NCBI GenBank assembly: GCA_963668545.1
Contig: OY764868.1
Location: 1,302,001-1,366,000 of the forward strand
Direction of reading: 5' to 3'
Source of the DNA: G963662265 sp963668545
GTDB taxonomy: Bacteria; Spirochaetota; Spirochaetia; CADAEX01
Length of the DNA: 64,000 bases
In this document: piece by piece, positions 17,349-25,946 of the stretch
How the letters are laid out: the number at the start of each line of letters is the position of its first letter
Position numbering within the stretch: the first letter of the stretch is position 1
Program-made: the position numbers and the translations under genes
Notes under the pieces: generated by a model
The model's database searches: none
Told to the model about the DNA's origin: nothing
Seen by the model: the letters and a program-made list of their open reading frames with translations, nothing else

Positions 17349-17576
17349 ATGCCGACATATGATTATGAATGCAGTTCATGCGGGTTGCAGTTTGAAGTTT
17401 TTCAGTCAATGTCTGATGAACCGATAAAAGAATGCCCAAATTGCGGAAAAGAGGTCAAAAGGCTTGTAGGCGGTGGGCTCGGTGTAATATTCAAAGGTAG
17501 CGGTTTTTACGTTACAGACAATAATAAAAGCAATTCTGCTGCTCCGGGAACTTCAAAAAGTTCTGAAAAGAAATAA
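17349..17576 (+). CDS. FmdB-family zinc-ribbon protein
   Basis: A 75-aa protein with the FmdB regulatory-protein zinc ribbon: MPTYDYECSSCG (CxxC), FEVFQSMSDEP, CPNCG (CxxC) and then the GSGFYVTD tail seen across this widespread family. The C-terminus is a low-complexity Ser/Lys stretch. The molecular role is not established despite its abundance in bacteria. The ATG follows GAAGGTGA. It is flanked downstream by a strong terminator, so it is a monocistronic unit. Confidence 0.9.
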   Translation: MPTYDYECSSCGLQFEVFQSMSDEPIKECPNCGKEVKRLVGGGLGVIFKGSGFYVTDNNKSNSAAPGTSKSSEKK

Positions 17577-17621
17577 GGTAAATATCCGGGCACAGAAGTG
17601 TCCTGTAATTAATTATAGGAA

Positions 17622-17650
17622 AAGCTGTCTGGAATAAGACAGCTTTTTTT
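17622..17650 (+). terminator. Rho-independent terminator
   Basis: AAGCTGTCT (17622-17630) pairs with AGACAGCTT (17637-17645) around a GGAATA loop and is followed by a T run to 17650. It ends the FmdB-like transcript. Confidence 0.93.
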
Positions 17651-17684
17651 ATGAGTAATAAAAACAGGTGATGGAGATGTTTAT

Positions 17685-18164
17685 ATGCCTAAGGTGAAAA
17701 AAACCAATGCAGTGAGAATCCTTGAGAGCAGGAAGATTTCCCACAGGATATATACCTATGAAACAGAAGACGGATTCAATGACGGATTATCTGTTGCTTC
17801 AAAGATATTTAAAAATACTGATCTTGTTTATAAAACTCTTGTAACTGAAGGGTCAGGCGGGGAAATATATGTATTTGTTATTCCAGTTGCAGCCGAACTT
17901 GATTTGAAAAAAGCTGCTTCAGCTGCGGGAGAAAAAAAGATCGATATGCTGCCTGTTAAAAAAATATTTGACTTGACAGGATATATCAGGGGAGGATGTT
18001 CTCCTGTTGGAATGAAAAAGCTATTTAAAACCTTTATAGACTCTTCTGTTAATAATATTGAAAATGTAATAGTGAGCGGGGGAAAAATCGGACTTCAGAT
18101 TGAACTATCTACTGCTGATCTGATAAAAACTGCTTCTGCCCAAGTTGAAGACCTTATAAAATAA
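17685..18164 (+). CDS. ybaK: Cys-tRNA(Pro)/Cys-tRNA(Cys) deacylase YbaK
   Basis: A 159-aa YbaK/ProX-type editing domain. Conserved features are visible: KTLVTEGSGGEIYVFVIP, LDLKKAASAAGEKKIDMLP with the catalytic-site lysine region, and the GYIRGGCSPVGMKK loop characteristic of YbaK. The protein removes cysteine mischarged onto tRNA-Pro. A GGAGA ribosome binding site precedes the ATG. It stands alone, 34 nt after the terminator and convergent with the peptidase gene. Confidence 0.93.
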   Translation: MPKVKKTNAVRILESRKISHRIYTYETEDGFNDGLSVASKIFKNTDLVYKTLVTEGSGGEIYVFVIPVAAELDLKKAASAAGEKKIDMLPVKKIFDLTGYIRGGCSPVGMKKLFKTFIDSSVNNIENVIVSGGKIGLQIELSTADLIKTASAQVEDLIK

Positions 18165-18193
18165 TATAGTAATAAGATTGGTTGTAATGATAA

Positions 18194-18832
18194 TTATTCC
18201 CCCGGGTAGAGAACACGTATCCCGTTTATATTGCGGGAAGCTCCCGATCCCCAGCTGTCCGAGATGTTGTAGATCTTATCAAACCTGTGCTCTTCAGGGA
18301 ATTCAGGATCATTCATGAAAAAGCCTTCCGAATCATATCCTGTAAGTACGATATAATGGGGTGCGTTTTTATAGGTAACTTCAGCTATAACAGGCTTGCT
18401 GTTTTCAAGATAGTATTTGATAAGAACAGTATCTGCTGGACCTGCTTTCCAGTCGTGCCTTGTATAAACATAACTCTTTTCATAACTGCAGAGTGAAGGC
18501 CAGTGGAGCTTTACTTTCCCCAGGTATTTATCCCCCTCATATGCATCTTCAAAGCCGTTGTTGTTTTTAAGCCAGTTATTCATGTCATCCGGTGTAATTT
18601 CCCTGCCGCTGAAATATGATATCACCATTGAGATACTGGTAAGTGCGCAGCCGTGTGTCCTTATTGTAAGATCAGAATTGATTCCAAGTTTCAGATCAGC
18701 CCAGGGGGCATTTTTACCCTGAGTAAAAAAAGGCACAGGCATAATATCTGCTGTCTCATGCGAATAAACTGATTGTATTTCAAGGAGGGATAATGTCAGA
18801 AATATAAAAAATGTCCTGTCTCTTAATCTCAT
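18194..18832 (-). CDS. Secreted C39-like cysteine peptidase family protein
   Basis: A 212-aa protein with a signal peptide (basic start, hydrophobic core to about residue 24, then SHETAD). It has the Peptidase_C39_2 arrangement: catalytic Cys in HGCALTSISMVISYF, His in APHYIVLTGYD, and a following Asp/Asn in FMNDPEF. It is predicted to act in the periplasm or at the surface as a cysteine peptidase or amidase. There is no ABC-transporter partner, so it is not a bacteriocin leader peptidase. An AAGGAAAGG ribosome binding site precedes the ATG. Confidence 0.8.
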   Translation of the reverse strand: MRLRDRTFFIFLTLSLLEIQSVYSHETADIMPVPFFTQGKNAPWADLKLGINSDLTIRTHGCALTSISMVISYFSGREITPDDMNNWLKNNNGFEDAYEGDKYLGKVKLHWPSLCSYEKSYVYTRHDWKAGPADTVLIKYYLENSKPVIAEVTYKNAPHYIVLTGYDSEGFFMNDPEFPEEHRFDKIYNISDSWGSGASRNINGIRVLYPGE

Positions 18833-18893
18833 AAATACTGCCTTTCCTTAAAGATTAGCATAAAAAAAATCTGAACATAATATAAAAACATGA

Positions 18894-20078
18894 TTATTTA
18901 TGACTGTAGATAACAGTCTCAATATTTTCTGCAGTTTTTTCAATCAGGTCATCAAGCTTCAGAAGATCAAAAGATTCACTTATTTTGATAAAATCAGGCT
19001 TTACAAGAGGATGATCCGGAGCAAAAATAGTACAGCAGTCGTCATATGGAAGAATGGATGTTTCAAATGTATCAATCTTTTTCGCAATTCCTATAATCTC
19101 TTCCTTATCAAGTCCTATAAGCGGTCTGAAAACAGGCAGAGTTGTTTTTGAACCTGTAAACCTCATGCTCTCTGCTGTCTGGCTTGCAACCTGGCTCAGG
19201 CTCTCACCTGTAATAAGAGCATTGGCCCTGATTTTTCCGGCTGTAATATCAGCAATTCTCATCATTGCAGCTCTTGAAAGGAGTGTAACCTCCTCTTTCC
19301 TGCATTTTTCCCTTATATAAAGCTGGATATCTGTAAAGGGGACAATATGGAGTTTAACTGAAGGAAGATATTTCGAAAGCCTTTCCGTAAGATCTTTCAC
19401 CTTGTCAAGTGACTGGTCTGAAGTGTAGGGGTATGTGTGGAAATATACTGCTTCAAGATATGCTCCCCTTTTAGCCATCATCCAGCCTGCCACAGGCGAA
19501 TCTATTCCCCCTGAAAGGAGAAGAACGCTTTTACCTGCAATACCTGAAGGAAGCCCTCCGGGGCCTCTTGTCTCAGGTCCGTAAATAAAGGCCTGTTCCC
19601 TGATCTCAACTGATATTTTGAAGTCGGGTTTTTTGACATCAACTTTTAGTGAGTTGTGTTTTTCAAGTATTAATTCGCCGAGCCTGCATGAAATATCATA
19701 TGAACGCAAAGGAAAACCTTTATCTGATCTTCTGCTTTCTATTTTGAAAGTCTTAAAATCCTTGTTTTCTGAAATGATTTTATCAGAAAGGGTAAGGGCT
19801 GTCTTCTCGATAATTTCCATATCTTTAGGTACTGAATATGCTTTTGTATAAGCTACAATACCGAATACTTTTGAAAGGGTGTTTTCTATTTTTTCTATAA
19901 CTTCCGGTACTTCCATCTCTGATGAATCAAGGAAAAATCTTCCGGCCCTGCCGGTTATCCTGACACTGATATTTCCAAGCTGTTTTTTTATATTGCTTAC
20001 AAGCTTTTTTTCAAACAGCCTTCTGTTGCCTCCCTTGAGGTTTATTTCTCCTATTTTTATCAGAAAAAGGTGTTTCAT
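18894..20078 (-). CDS. thiI: tRNA 4-thiouridine / thiazole sulfurtransferase ThiI
   Basis: A 394-aa ThiI. It has an N-terminal ferredoxin-like and THUMP domain, then a PP-loop adenylation domain with LLSGGIDSPVAGWMM, and the YDDCCTIFAPDHP segment found near the end of ThiI proteins. There is no C-terminal rhodanese domain, as in the short form of Bacillus. It adenylates U8 of tRNA for thiolation and in that form takes sulfur from a dedicated cysteine desulfurase, which is the neighbouring upstream gene here. Start at 20078, just after an AGGAG site; an earlier in-frame ATG (20096) would place that site within the gene. Confidence 0.93.
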   Translation of the reverse strand: MKHLFLIKIGEINLKGGNRRLFEKKLVSNIKKQLGNISVRITGRAGRFFLDSSEMEVPEVIEKIENTLSKVFGIVAYTKAYSVPKDMEIIEKTALTLSDKIISENKDFKTFKIESRRSDKGFPLRSYDISCRLGELILEKHNSLKVDVKKPDFKISVEIREQAFIYGPETRGPGGLPSGIAGKSVLLLSGGIDSPVAGWMMAKRGAYLEAVYFHTYPYTSDQSLDKVKDLTERLSKYLPSVKLHIVPFTDIQLYIREKCRKEEVTLLSRAAMMRIADITAGKIRANALITGESLSQVASQTAESMRFTGSKTTLPVFRPLIGLDKEEIIGIAKKIDTFETSILPYDDCCTIFAPDHPLVKPDFIKISESFDLLKLDDLIEKTAENIETVIYSHK

Positions 20079-20186
20079 TATTTCTCCTGTCTGCAAGACC
20101 TTTTGATTGAAATCAAAAAGAATAATTGTATGTTGTAACTGAGTTTGAATATATCATAAATACTTGAGCTGTTTAAGAGGGTTTTA

Positions 20187-21350
20187 TCAGCTCGATATTC
20201 CGAGCAGTCTGCATACCTCTTCATCAAGTGCGCTGCAGAAGGAATTGATATCATTTTCTTCTGTACTGCAGCCTGTTGATATTCTGACAGCTGAAAAAGC
20301 TGTTTTATTGTCAATTTTCATTGCAGAAAGGGTTTCTGAATGTTTTTTGTTAATCGAGGAACATGCTGAACCTGATGAAATAAAGTATCCTCTGTCACTT
20401 AGTATCCTTGTCAGCACTTCTGCAGGTACAGGCCTGAAAGAAACGTTGAGTATATAGGGGGAGTAATCCCTGCTTTCAGCTGTTCTTGATGAAGGTATGA
20501 TTTCACATCCCCTGACAGCAGATATTCTTTCAAAAAGTATGGAAAAAAGCTTTTCAGCTTTTCTGTATCGTTCATCGAATCCTGTTACTGCTTTTTCAAG
20601 AGCAAGAGCTGTTCCATAGATGGCCGGAAGGTTTTCCGTACCGGGACGTATTCCCGATTCCTGACCTCCCCCTGATAAAAGCGGCAGGACGCTGCTGTTT
20701 GCAACAAGTATCCCGCATCCCCTGGGACCTGAAAATTTATGTGCGCTTATTGATATTGTGTCAATATTTCTGTCTGATGCATCAAAGACCACTTTTCCTG
20801 TTCCCTGAACTGCATCGCAGTGAAAATGAATTTTCATGCTGTTGGATTCAGCAAATCCTTTTACAAGGGCAGCTGCTTTCTTCACCGGCTGTACAGCTCC
20901 TGTTTCATTATTGACAAGCATGAGAGAGACAAGCTGAACATCCCTGTCGAGAAGTTTTTCAAGGGATTCCGGTTTTACAATGCCGTCAGTGTCCGGATTA
21001 ATCTTCACTACTGTAAATCCTGAATCTTTAAGAATTTTACAGGGTTCTGATACTGAGGGGTGTTCAATTGCTGAAATAATAACTTTTCCCCTCTTTTTTT
21101 TTCTCAATAATGAAAGAAGTGCAATATTGTTTGATTCAGTCCCGCTTGATGTGAAATGAATATTTTTAACAGGTACTGATAATGATTTTGCGCAGATTTG
21201 CCTTGATTTATCAAGCAGCTCTTTCGCTCTAGTCCCTTCTGCGTGCTTTGAAGAGGGATTTCCGTATATTTCAACAGCTGTTTCAGCTGTTTTTTTGATT
21301 ATTTCGGAATCAGGGACTGAAGTGGCAGCCCAGTCAAGGTAAATATTCAT
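20187..21350 (-). CDS. Cysteine desulfurase (NifS/IscS class), probable ThiI partner
   Basis: A 387-aa class V aminotransferase fold. The PLP lysine is in SAHKFSGPRG, the substrate-cysteine loop reads SSGSACSS with the catalytic Cys, and the N-terminus IYLDWAATS matches the usual NIYLDNAATT. It releases sulfur from cysteine. Being 108 nt upstream of short-form thiI in the same direction, it most likely feeds ThiI, like NifZ with ThiI in Bacillus (inference). The ATG at 21350 is preferred because alignment starts there. A TATAAT lies nine nt upstream with no ribosome binding site, so it may be translated from a nearly leaderless mRNA. Confidence 0.9.
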   Translation of the reverse strand: MNIYLDWAATSVPDSEIIKKTAETAVEIYGNPSSKHAEGTRAKELLDKSRQICAKSLSVPVKNIHFTSSGTESNNIALLSLLRKKKRGKVIISAIEHPSVSEPCKILKDSGFTVVKINPDTDGIVKPESLEKLLDRDVQLVSLMLVNNETGAVQPVKKAAALVKGFAESNSMKIHFHCDAVQGTGKVVFDASDRNIDTISISAHKFSGPRGCGILVANSSVLPLLSGGGQESGIRPGTENLPAIYGTALALEKAVTGFDERYRKAEKLFSILFERISAVRGCEIIPSSRTAESRDYSPYILNVSFRPVPAEVLTRILSDRGYFISSGSACSSINKKHSETLSAMKIDNKTAFSAVRISTGCSTEENDINSFCSALDEEVCRLLGISS

Positions 21351-21359
21351 GTTAAACAG

Positions 21360-21386
21360 ATTATATAGAGATTGAAAAATCATCAA
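21360..21386 (-). promoter_or_regulatory. Promoter of the cysteine desulfurase-thiI unit
   Basis: Minus-strand TTGATG (21386-21381), a 15-nt spacer and TATAAT (21365-21360). The -35 box lies inside the left arm of the intergenic inverted repeat. The spacer is short, so activity may be weak or factor-dependent. Confidence 0.5.
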
Positions 21387-21421
21387 TATATTTTATAAAT
21401 ATTATAAATAGAATATTGATG
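21381..21421. promoter_or_regulatory. Inverted repeat between the divergent desulfurase and ArsR-type genes
   Basis: CATCAATAT (21381-21389) and ATATTGATG (21413-21421) are perfect 9-bp arms around a 23-bp AT-rich centre that is itself partly symmetric. Each arm contains the TTGATG -35 box of one of the two divergent promoters. It is a good candidate binding site for the ArsR-family protein. Confidence 0.65.
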
Positions 21422-21444
21422 AAAAACATTCTTTAAGATATTAT
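21416..21444 (+). promoter_or_regulatory. Promoter of the ArsR-family gene
   Basis: TTGATG (21416-21421), 17 nt, TATTAT (21439-21444). The ATG is 8 nt further on and no ribosome binding site is seen, so the mRNA is probably leaderless. Confidence 0.55.
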
Positions 21445-21452
21445 TATATATT

Positions 21453-21767
21453 ATGAAGACTATATATACATGTGAAAGTGATACCCTTAAAGTATATTCT
21501 CAGAAAATTAAAGTTTGCGGACATCCGGTAAGGCTTAAAATACTTTGTTTTATAAAAACCGGTGCTCCATGCGTCAAGGAAATGTGGGAATGTCTGGATC
21601 AGCCACAGCCGGTTATATCACAGCATCTAGCTGTTCTTAAGGAAAACGGAGTAGTAAGCTCTGAAATTGACGGAAATAAAAGAATTTATAAAATCATAGA
21701 CCCTTTTGTAGACAGCATGCTTTCACTTATTGCTGAATGCCTGACAAAAGAAGCTGAAAATAAATAG
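21453..21767 (+). CDS. ArsR-family winged-helix regulator, cysteine-rich
   Basis: A 104-aa ArsR/SmtB-type regulator. The helix-turn-helix reads QPVISQHLAVLKENGVVSSEIDGNKRIYKI, including the winged beta-hairpin. It holds several cysteines (7, 22, 32, 40, 47, 95); the pair in PCVKEMWECLDQ sits on the helix where ArsR sensors bind metal or sense redox or sulfur state. It is divergent from a cysteine desulfurase and thiI across an inverted repeat. This points to control of sulfur transfer, or to sensing thiol or metal stress, which is inference. A terminator follows it. Confidence 0.88.
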   Translation: MKTIYTCESDTLKVYSQKIKVCGHPVRLKILCFIKTGAPCVKEMWECLDQPQPVISQHLAVLKENGVVSSEIDGNKRIYKIIDPFVDSMLSLIAECLTKEAENK

Positions 21768-21798
21768 TTAATTCTTTTGTTTTTATTGTTGTCTGATC

Positions 21799-21829
21799 AA
21801 ACCGGGAATATGGATTCCCGGTTTTTTTA
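21799..21829 (+). terminator. Rho-independent terminator after the ArsR-family gene
   Basis: AAACCGGGAAT (21799-21809) pairs perfectly with ATTCCCGGTTT (21814-21824) around an ATGG loop, followed by T residues to 21829. It may also act on the convergent helicase transcript, although its T run in that direction is short. Confidence 0.92.
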
Positions 21830-21858
21830 TTTTTGATCAGCAGCAGGTTTACCAATAT

Positions 21859-24357
21859 TTAAAAATCCGAATAATACTGCTTGTCCAGAATGAAATTAAG
21901 CCTTCTGTATATGGAGTTTATTGTTTCAATCATGTCAGCACTGCAACCTTCAGGCAGTTCATCCATAAGGTTTTCGAGGCTTCCTATACTGGATGTAAGT
22001 GCGTTGTCAAAGCTTTTAGAAACCTTGAACCAGTAATTACTCCTGTTATCTGTATTAAGAGTGATAAATCCCAGTTGTTTACCTTTTTTCTTTACAGGAG
22101 TTATATAAAGGATATATTTTAAATTCTCAAGAATTCTGCTGATACCGGAATAGGAATTTATATTTCCCTTTACCGGAATACTTTTGAGAAACATCTTTTC
22201 AGGGTCTATGAAAGGAACAACTCTCAGTATATTTTTAAGTTTTTCCCCTTCTAGAAGTTCACTGTTTCTGTAAACTATTTTTCCTGTAATACCGGAAGGT
22301 ATGAAAATACTGTTGAAATCAGTCTTTTTCTGTATATCATTAAGCTTTTCCCAGTCAAGAGATGCAATTTTTTTCTTTTTCCCTTTCAGATTCTCAACCC
22401 TGAAGGAATATTCACCGATTTTTACTGTATTAGTAGTATCTCTTCTCCCTTTTTTATCTGCAGATATGTCTTTTCTCAACAGGTTATCAGCAAGCCCGGG
22501 TGCAATACTCTTAAGCCATTCCTTCCTCAAGGGGGAAACGGAATGTGCAAACATCTTGCTCGTTCTCACAATTTCCCCTGCTACTATAAACTGCGGGTTT
22601 TCCCTGAACATTACAGAACCGGGATGTATATTTATCTTGTCTGCAGTAAGGCTCCTGTAGCTTCCCTTGCCTGCTTTTACACATACAAACTGAATAAGAC
22701 CTTTGCATATGCAGTAAAGATAATCCGAATTGCTTCCTCCTGAAAGTACGGGAACGCCCAGATCCTCTCTTACAATATCTTCAAGCTGGGTTTTTATATT
22801 GAGAAGCTCATTCATCACCTTGATATCCAGATAATAACGGTCGCAGAATTCCTCTTTTTTCTCCACAGCCTCGAATTTTCTGAATATTTTCAGGTATGAT
22901 ACAAAATCACCTTCAGGTGACCTGAATGAATGATGTGCTTTTCGTGCTTCAAATTCCTCCCCCTGGGGAAGGAGAAACGGGGAATTTGTTGAAAGGAAAG
23001 TAGCTGCAATAAGGACTTCTTCAAGAACATTGGGCAGGCGGTAAACAGCTTCGACAATAATCCTTGAAAGCCTTGGGGAAAGTGGAAATTTCACCATCAT
23101 TTCACCGGCTCTTGTCAGTGTATGGTCTTCATTTATTGCTTCAAGAAGCTTCAGGGTTTCAACCGCTCCGATTATACCCTGCTTGCCTGGAGATGAGATA
23201 AAATCAAAAGATTCAAAATCCCTGATACCGAGTTCAGCCATTCTAAGAACAACTTCGGACAGGTCTGTCCTGTAGATCTCCTCTTTTGTAAAAAGCTGGC
23301 GTGTTTCAAAATCGCTTCTTGTGTAAAGCCTGTAGCATGTCCCTTCCTGTGTTCTTCCGGCACGTCCTTTTCTCTGGTTGCACGATGCCCTGGATATATC
23401 TGTTTCCAGAAGTGATGAAGTATATGTCCTCGGGTTATAGGAGTTTATTTTTGCAAGGCCCGAATCGATCACTGTAGTTATACCGTCAATTGTAACACTG
23501 GTTTCTGCTATATTTGTTGAAACAACAATCTTTGTTTTTCCCTTCGGGGTAGGCACAAACACCCTTTCCTGTTCCTCTTTTGAAAGTCGTCCGTAAAGGG
23601 GGAGGATCACCATCTTTTTTCTAAGAGGGGATGAGTTTAGCATCCTTATGCAGTCTTTTATCTGCTTTTCACCGGAAAGGAAAACCAGGATATCGCCTTT
23701 TCTTTTCTCAGTTATAACCCTGCTTATTATATCGTTTATTTTAAAAATAAGTTCATCATAGCTGTTTCTGCTGTCTTTGAGAGGTGAATAGACAATCCCG
23801 ACAGGAAACATTATCGAATCTATATGAACAACAGGAACTCCACCGAAATACTCTGAAAATACTGAAGTATTGATTGTTGCAGAGGAGATTATTACCTTGA
23901 AATCCTTTCTCTCTTCTATAATTCTTTTAAGAAGTCCCAGTATGAAGTCTATGTTCAGGCTTCTCTCGTGGGCCTCATCAATTATAATGCAGCTGTACCT
24001 TGACAGCATATAATCAGTCTTTATCTCCTGGAGCAGAATACCGTCAGTCATTACCTTTAAAAGCGTTTCAGATGATGTCATATCGTTGAAGCGCATTTTG
24101 TAGCCGACAAGTCCCGGAACGTTTGTCCTGAGCTGGTTTGCCATGTAATCACATACTGAGAGTGTGGCAATTCTTCTTGGCTGGGTTACCCCTATAATTC
24201 CCTTTGCCGTATATCCGGCCTCATAAAGAATAAGAGGAAGCTGGGTTGTTTTTCCTGAACCGGTGGGACTTTCTACAATTATTACCTGGTTTGTATCCAG
24301 CGCTTCCAGTATCTTTCTTTTCTGCTGATATACGGGAAGTGTTTTCGGATCTATCAT
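21859..24357 (-). CDS. DEAH-box RNA helicase, HrpA/HrpB type
   Basis: An 832-aa DEAH/RHA helicase. Motif I is ESPTGSGKTTQLP, motif II IIIDEAHERSLN, motif III SATI, motif V STNIAETSVTIDGI and motif VI QRKGRAGRTQEGTCYRLY. The winged-helix and ratchet (HA2) domain and an OB-fold region follow (about 380-640), with a further C-terminal part of about 180 residues. These helicases act on rRNA or mRNA; bacterial roles include mRNA processing and resolution of stalled ribosomes. The length is nearer HrpB (about 800 aa) than HrpA (about 1300). The ATG directly follows the hisS stop (TAAATG), so the two are co-translated. Confidence 0.92.
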   Translation of the reverse strand: MIDPKTLPVYQQKRKILEALDTNQVIIVESPTGSGKTTQLPLILYEAGYTAKGIIGVTQPRRIATLSVCDYMANQLRTNVPGLVGYKMRFNDMTSSETLLKVMTDGILLQEIKTDYMLSRYSCIIIDEAHERSLNIDFILGLLKRIIEERKDFKVIISSATINTSVFSEYFGGVPVVHIDSIMFPVGIVYSPLKDSRNSYDELIFKINDIISRVITEKRKGDILVFLSGEKQIKDCIRMLNSSPLRKKMVILPLYGRLSKEEQERVFVPTPKGKTKIVVSTNIAETSVTIDGITTVIDSGLAKINSYNPRTYTSSLLETDISRASCNQRKGRAGRTQEGTCYRLYTRSDFETRQLFTKEEIYRTDLSEVVLRMAELGIRDFESFDFISSPGKQGIIGAVETLKLLEAINEDHTLTRAGEMMVKFPLSPRLSRIIVEAVYRLPNVLEEVLIAATFLSTNSPFLLPQGEEFEARKAHHSFRSPEGDFVSYLKIFRKFEAVEKKEEFCDRYYLDIKVMNELLNIKTQLEDIVREDLGVPVLSGGSNSDYLYCICKGLIQFVCVKAGKGSYRSLTADKINIHPGSVMFRENPQFIVAGEIVRTSKMFAHSVSPLRKEWLKSIAPGLADNLLRKDISADKKGRRDTTNTVKIGEYSFRVENLKGKKKKIASLDWEKLNDIQKKTDFNSIFIPSGITGKIVYRNSELLEGEKLKNILRVVPFIDPEKMFLKSIPVKGNINSYSGISRILENLKYILYITPVKKKGKQLGFITLNTDNRSNYWFKVSKSFDNALTSSIGSLENLMDELPEGCSADMIETINSIYRRLNFILDKQYYSDF

Positions 24358-25674
24358 TTACTGTCCTTTTTTAAGTATTTCTGAAATTTTATCTATTCCT
24401 TTATCTGTTTCCAGTTTATCGAAATTTTCCCTGTTGATCAGGTCTTTCACTGTTATTGTGCCTGTCTCATATTCATCTGTACCGCAGATTATACCTGCAG
24501 GGATGTTCTTCTTTTCAGAATATTTGAACTGCCTGTCAAGTTTCCTGTTGTCAGGGTATACCTCACAGGAAAACCCTCTTTCCCTTACCTGTTCAGCCAG
24601 TCTGTGATAATAGGGGAGAAGCTTGCTGTCAAAATTAAAAATTATGCAGTCGCACTGGTTCATGGAATATTTTGTTTTATCAATTTCCTCAAGACCTGCA
24701 AGAAGCCTGTCAATGCCTATCGATGCTCCGACACCGGGAAGTTCCTCTTTTGTATAGAGAGATGCAAGGTTGTTGTATCTTCCTCCTGAACATACAGAAC
24801 CGATTGAAGGGAGGTCTGTGAGAAATGTCTCAAACACTATGCCTGTATAGTAATCAAGTCCCCTTGTAATGGATGGGTCTAGAACATAATAGTCTTCAAG
24901 GCTGTTTTCTTTTATTGCGCTGAAAATCTCTGATATTCTTGCTGTGTCATCGCTTTCTCCCCCTGCCAGCTCTGTTATCTTGGCCAGAGTCCCGGAAAAA
25001 GTTTTTTCAGGTGTGATATAACTCAGTATTTTCCTGCTGTTTTCGCTGCCTGCTGTTTCATCAAGAAGTTCGAGAACTTTTTCCTCTCCGATTTTTGCAA
25101 GCTTGTCAACAGCTCTGAGTATTTCAACTGACTTGTCCTCCAGTTTCAGGTGACTCAGAAACCTGTTGAAAACCGCCCTGTTTGAAAGGTGTATCCTGAA
25201 ATTTTCTATTCCGAGGCTCTGAATAGATTTCTTCATCAGCAGTAGAATTTCGAGATCTGCCGCTGATGAATCTGCTCCTACAATATCAAAATCACACTGA
25301 TAAAATTCCCTGTATCTTCCTTTCTGGGTGTTTTCACCCCTCCATACCTTCGAAATGTGAAATCTCTTGAAAGGAAAGTAGAGGCTGTTTTTATTTGCCG
25401 CAACATAGCGTGCAAAAGGTACAGTAAGATCGAATCTCATAGAAACATCACGGTTTCCATGGTCATTAAAGCGGTATATCTGTTTATCTGTTTCTCCGCC
25501 CCCTTTTCCAAGCAGAACTTCTGTATATTCAAGTGTTGGTGTATCTATGGGTACGAAACCGAACAATGAAAAGTTTTTCTCAAGTATTTCAAAAAGTTTT
25601 TTTCTCTTGATTTCAAAATCAGGGAGTGTGTCCCTGAATCCTTTAAGTATTTTGGGTTCAATAAGTTTGGCCAT
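24358..25674 (-). CDS. hisS: Histidyl-tRNA synthetase
   Basis: A 438-aa class II synthetase. Motif 1 lies in the LFEILEKNFSLFGFVPIDTPTLEY region, motif 2 is FHISKVWRGENTQKGRYREFYQCDFDIVG, and histidine-recognition loops include GLDYYTGIVFE and GASIGIDRLL (motif 3). A C-terminal anticodon-binding domain completes it. It charges tRNA-His in the cytoplasm. It has the normal length for the bacterial enzyme and is not the HisZ paralogue, because the anticodon domain and the adenylation loops are present. It forms a two-gene unit with the downstream helicase. Confidence 0.95.
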   Translation of the reverse strand: MAKLIEPKILKGFRDTLPDFEIKRKKLFEILEKNFSLFGFVPIDTPTLEYTEVLLGKGGGETDKQIYRFNDHGNRDVSMRFDLTVPFARYVAANKNSLYFPFKRFHISKVWRGENTQKGRYREFYQCDFDIVGADSSAADLEILLLMKKSIQSLGIENFRIHLSNRAVFNRFLSHLKLEDKSVEILRAVDKLAKIGEEKVLELLDETAGSENSRKILSYITPEKTFSGTLAKITELAGGESDDTARISEIFSAIKENSLEDYYVLDPSITRGLDYYTGIVFETFLTDLPSIGSVCSGGRYNNLASLYTKEELPGVGASIGIDRLLAGLEEIDKTKYSMNQCDCIIFNFDSKLLPYYHRLAEQVRERGFSCEVYPDNRKLDRQFKYSEKKNIPAGIICGTDEYETGTITVKDLINRENFDKLETDKGIDKISEILKKGQ

Positions 25675-25946
25675 CTTAATAACTCTCTTTTTCTGTTAGT
25701 ATCAAATATTGTACACCTTAATTATGATGCAGAAAAAAACAGTTTTCCAACCGTTTTTCTGTTATCAACGACATGATTAGGTCTTTATAATTATTTATAT
25801 CAAATAATACAGTATATAATGACCTCTATCAACCGTAATTAAAGAGAGTCTGGTATTCAGTAACAGCAGGAAAATATTTAGGCTTTCAAAAAAAAAGTAT
25901 TTATGCAATAATTCCATAAAAGAAATTAAATCAGCTGGAACAGGGA

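Noticed and set aside
25730..25761. Hairpin CAGAAAAA/TTTTTCTG between hisS and pcnB as an operator or terminator
   Set aside because: The arms are mostly A and T homopolymer and there is no T run after it, so the match can easily be chance.
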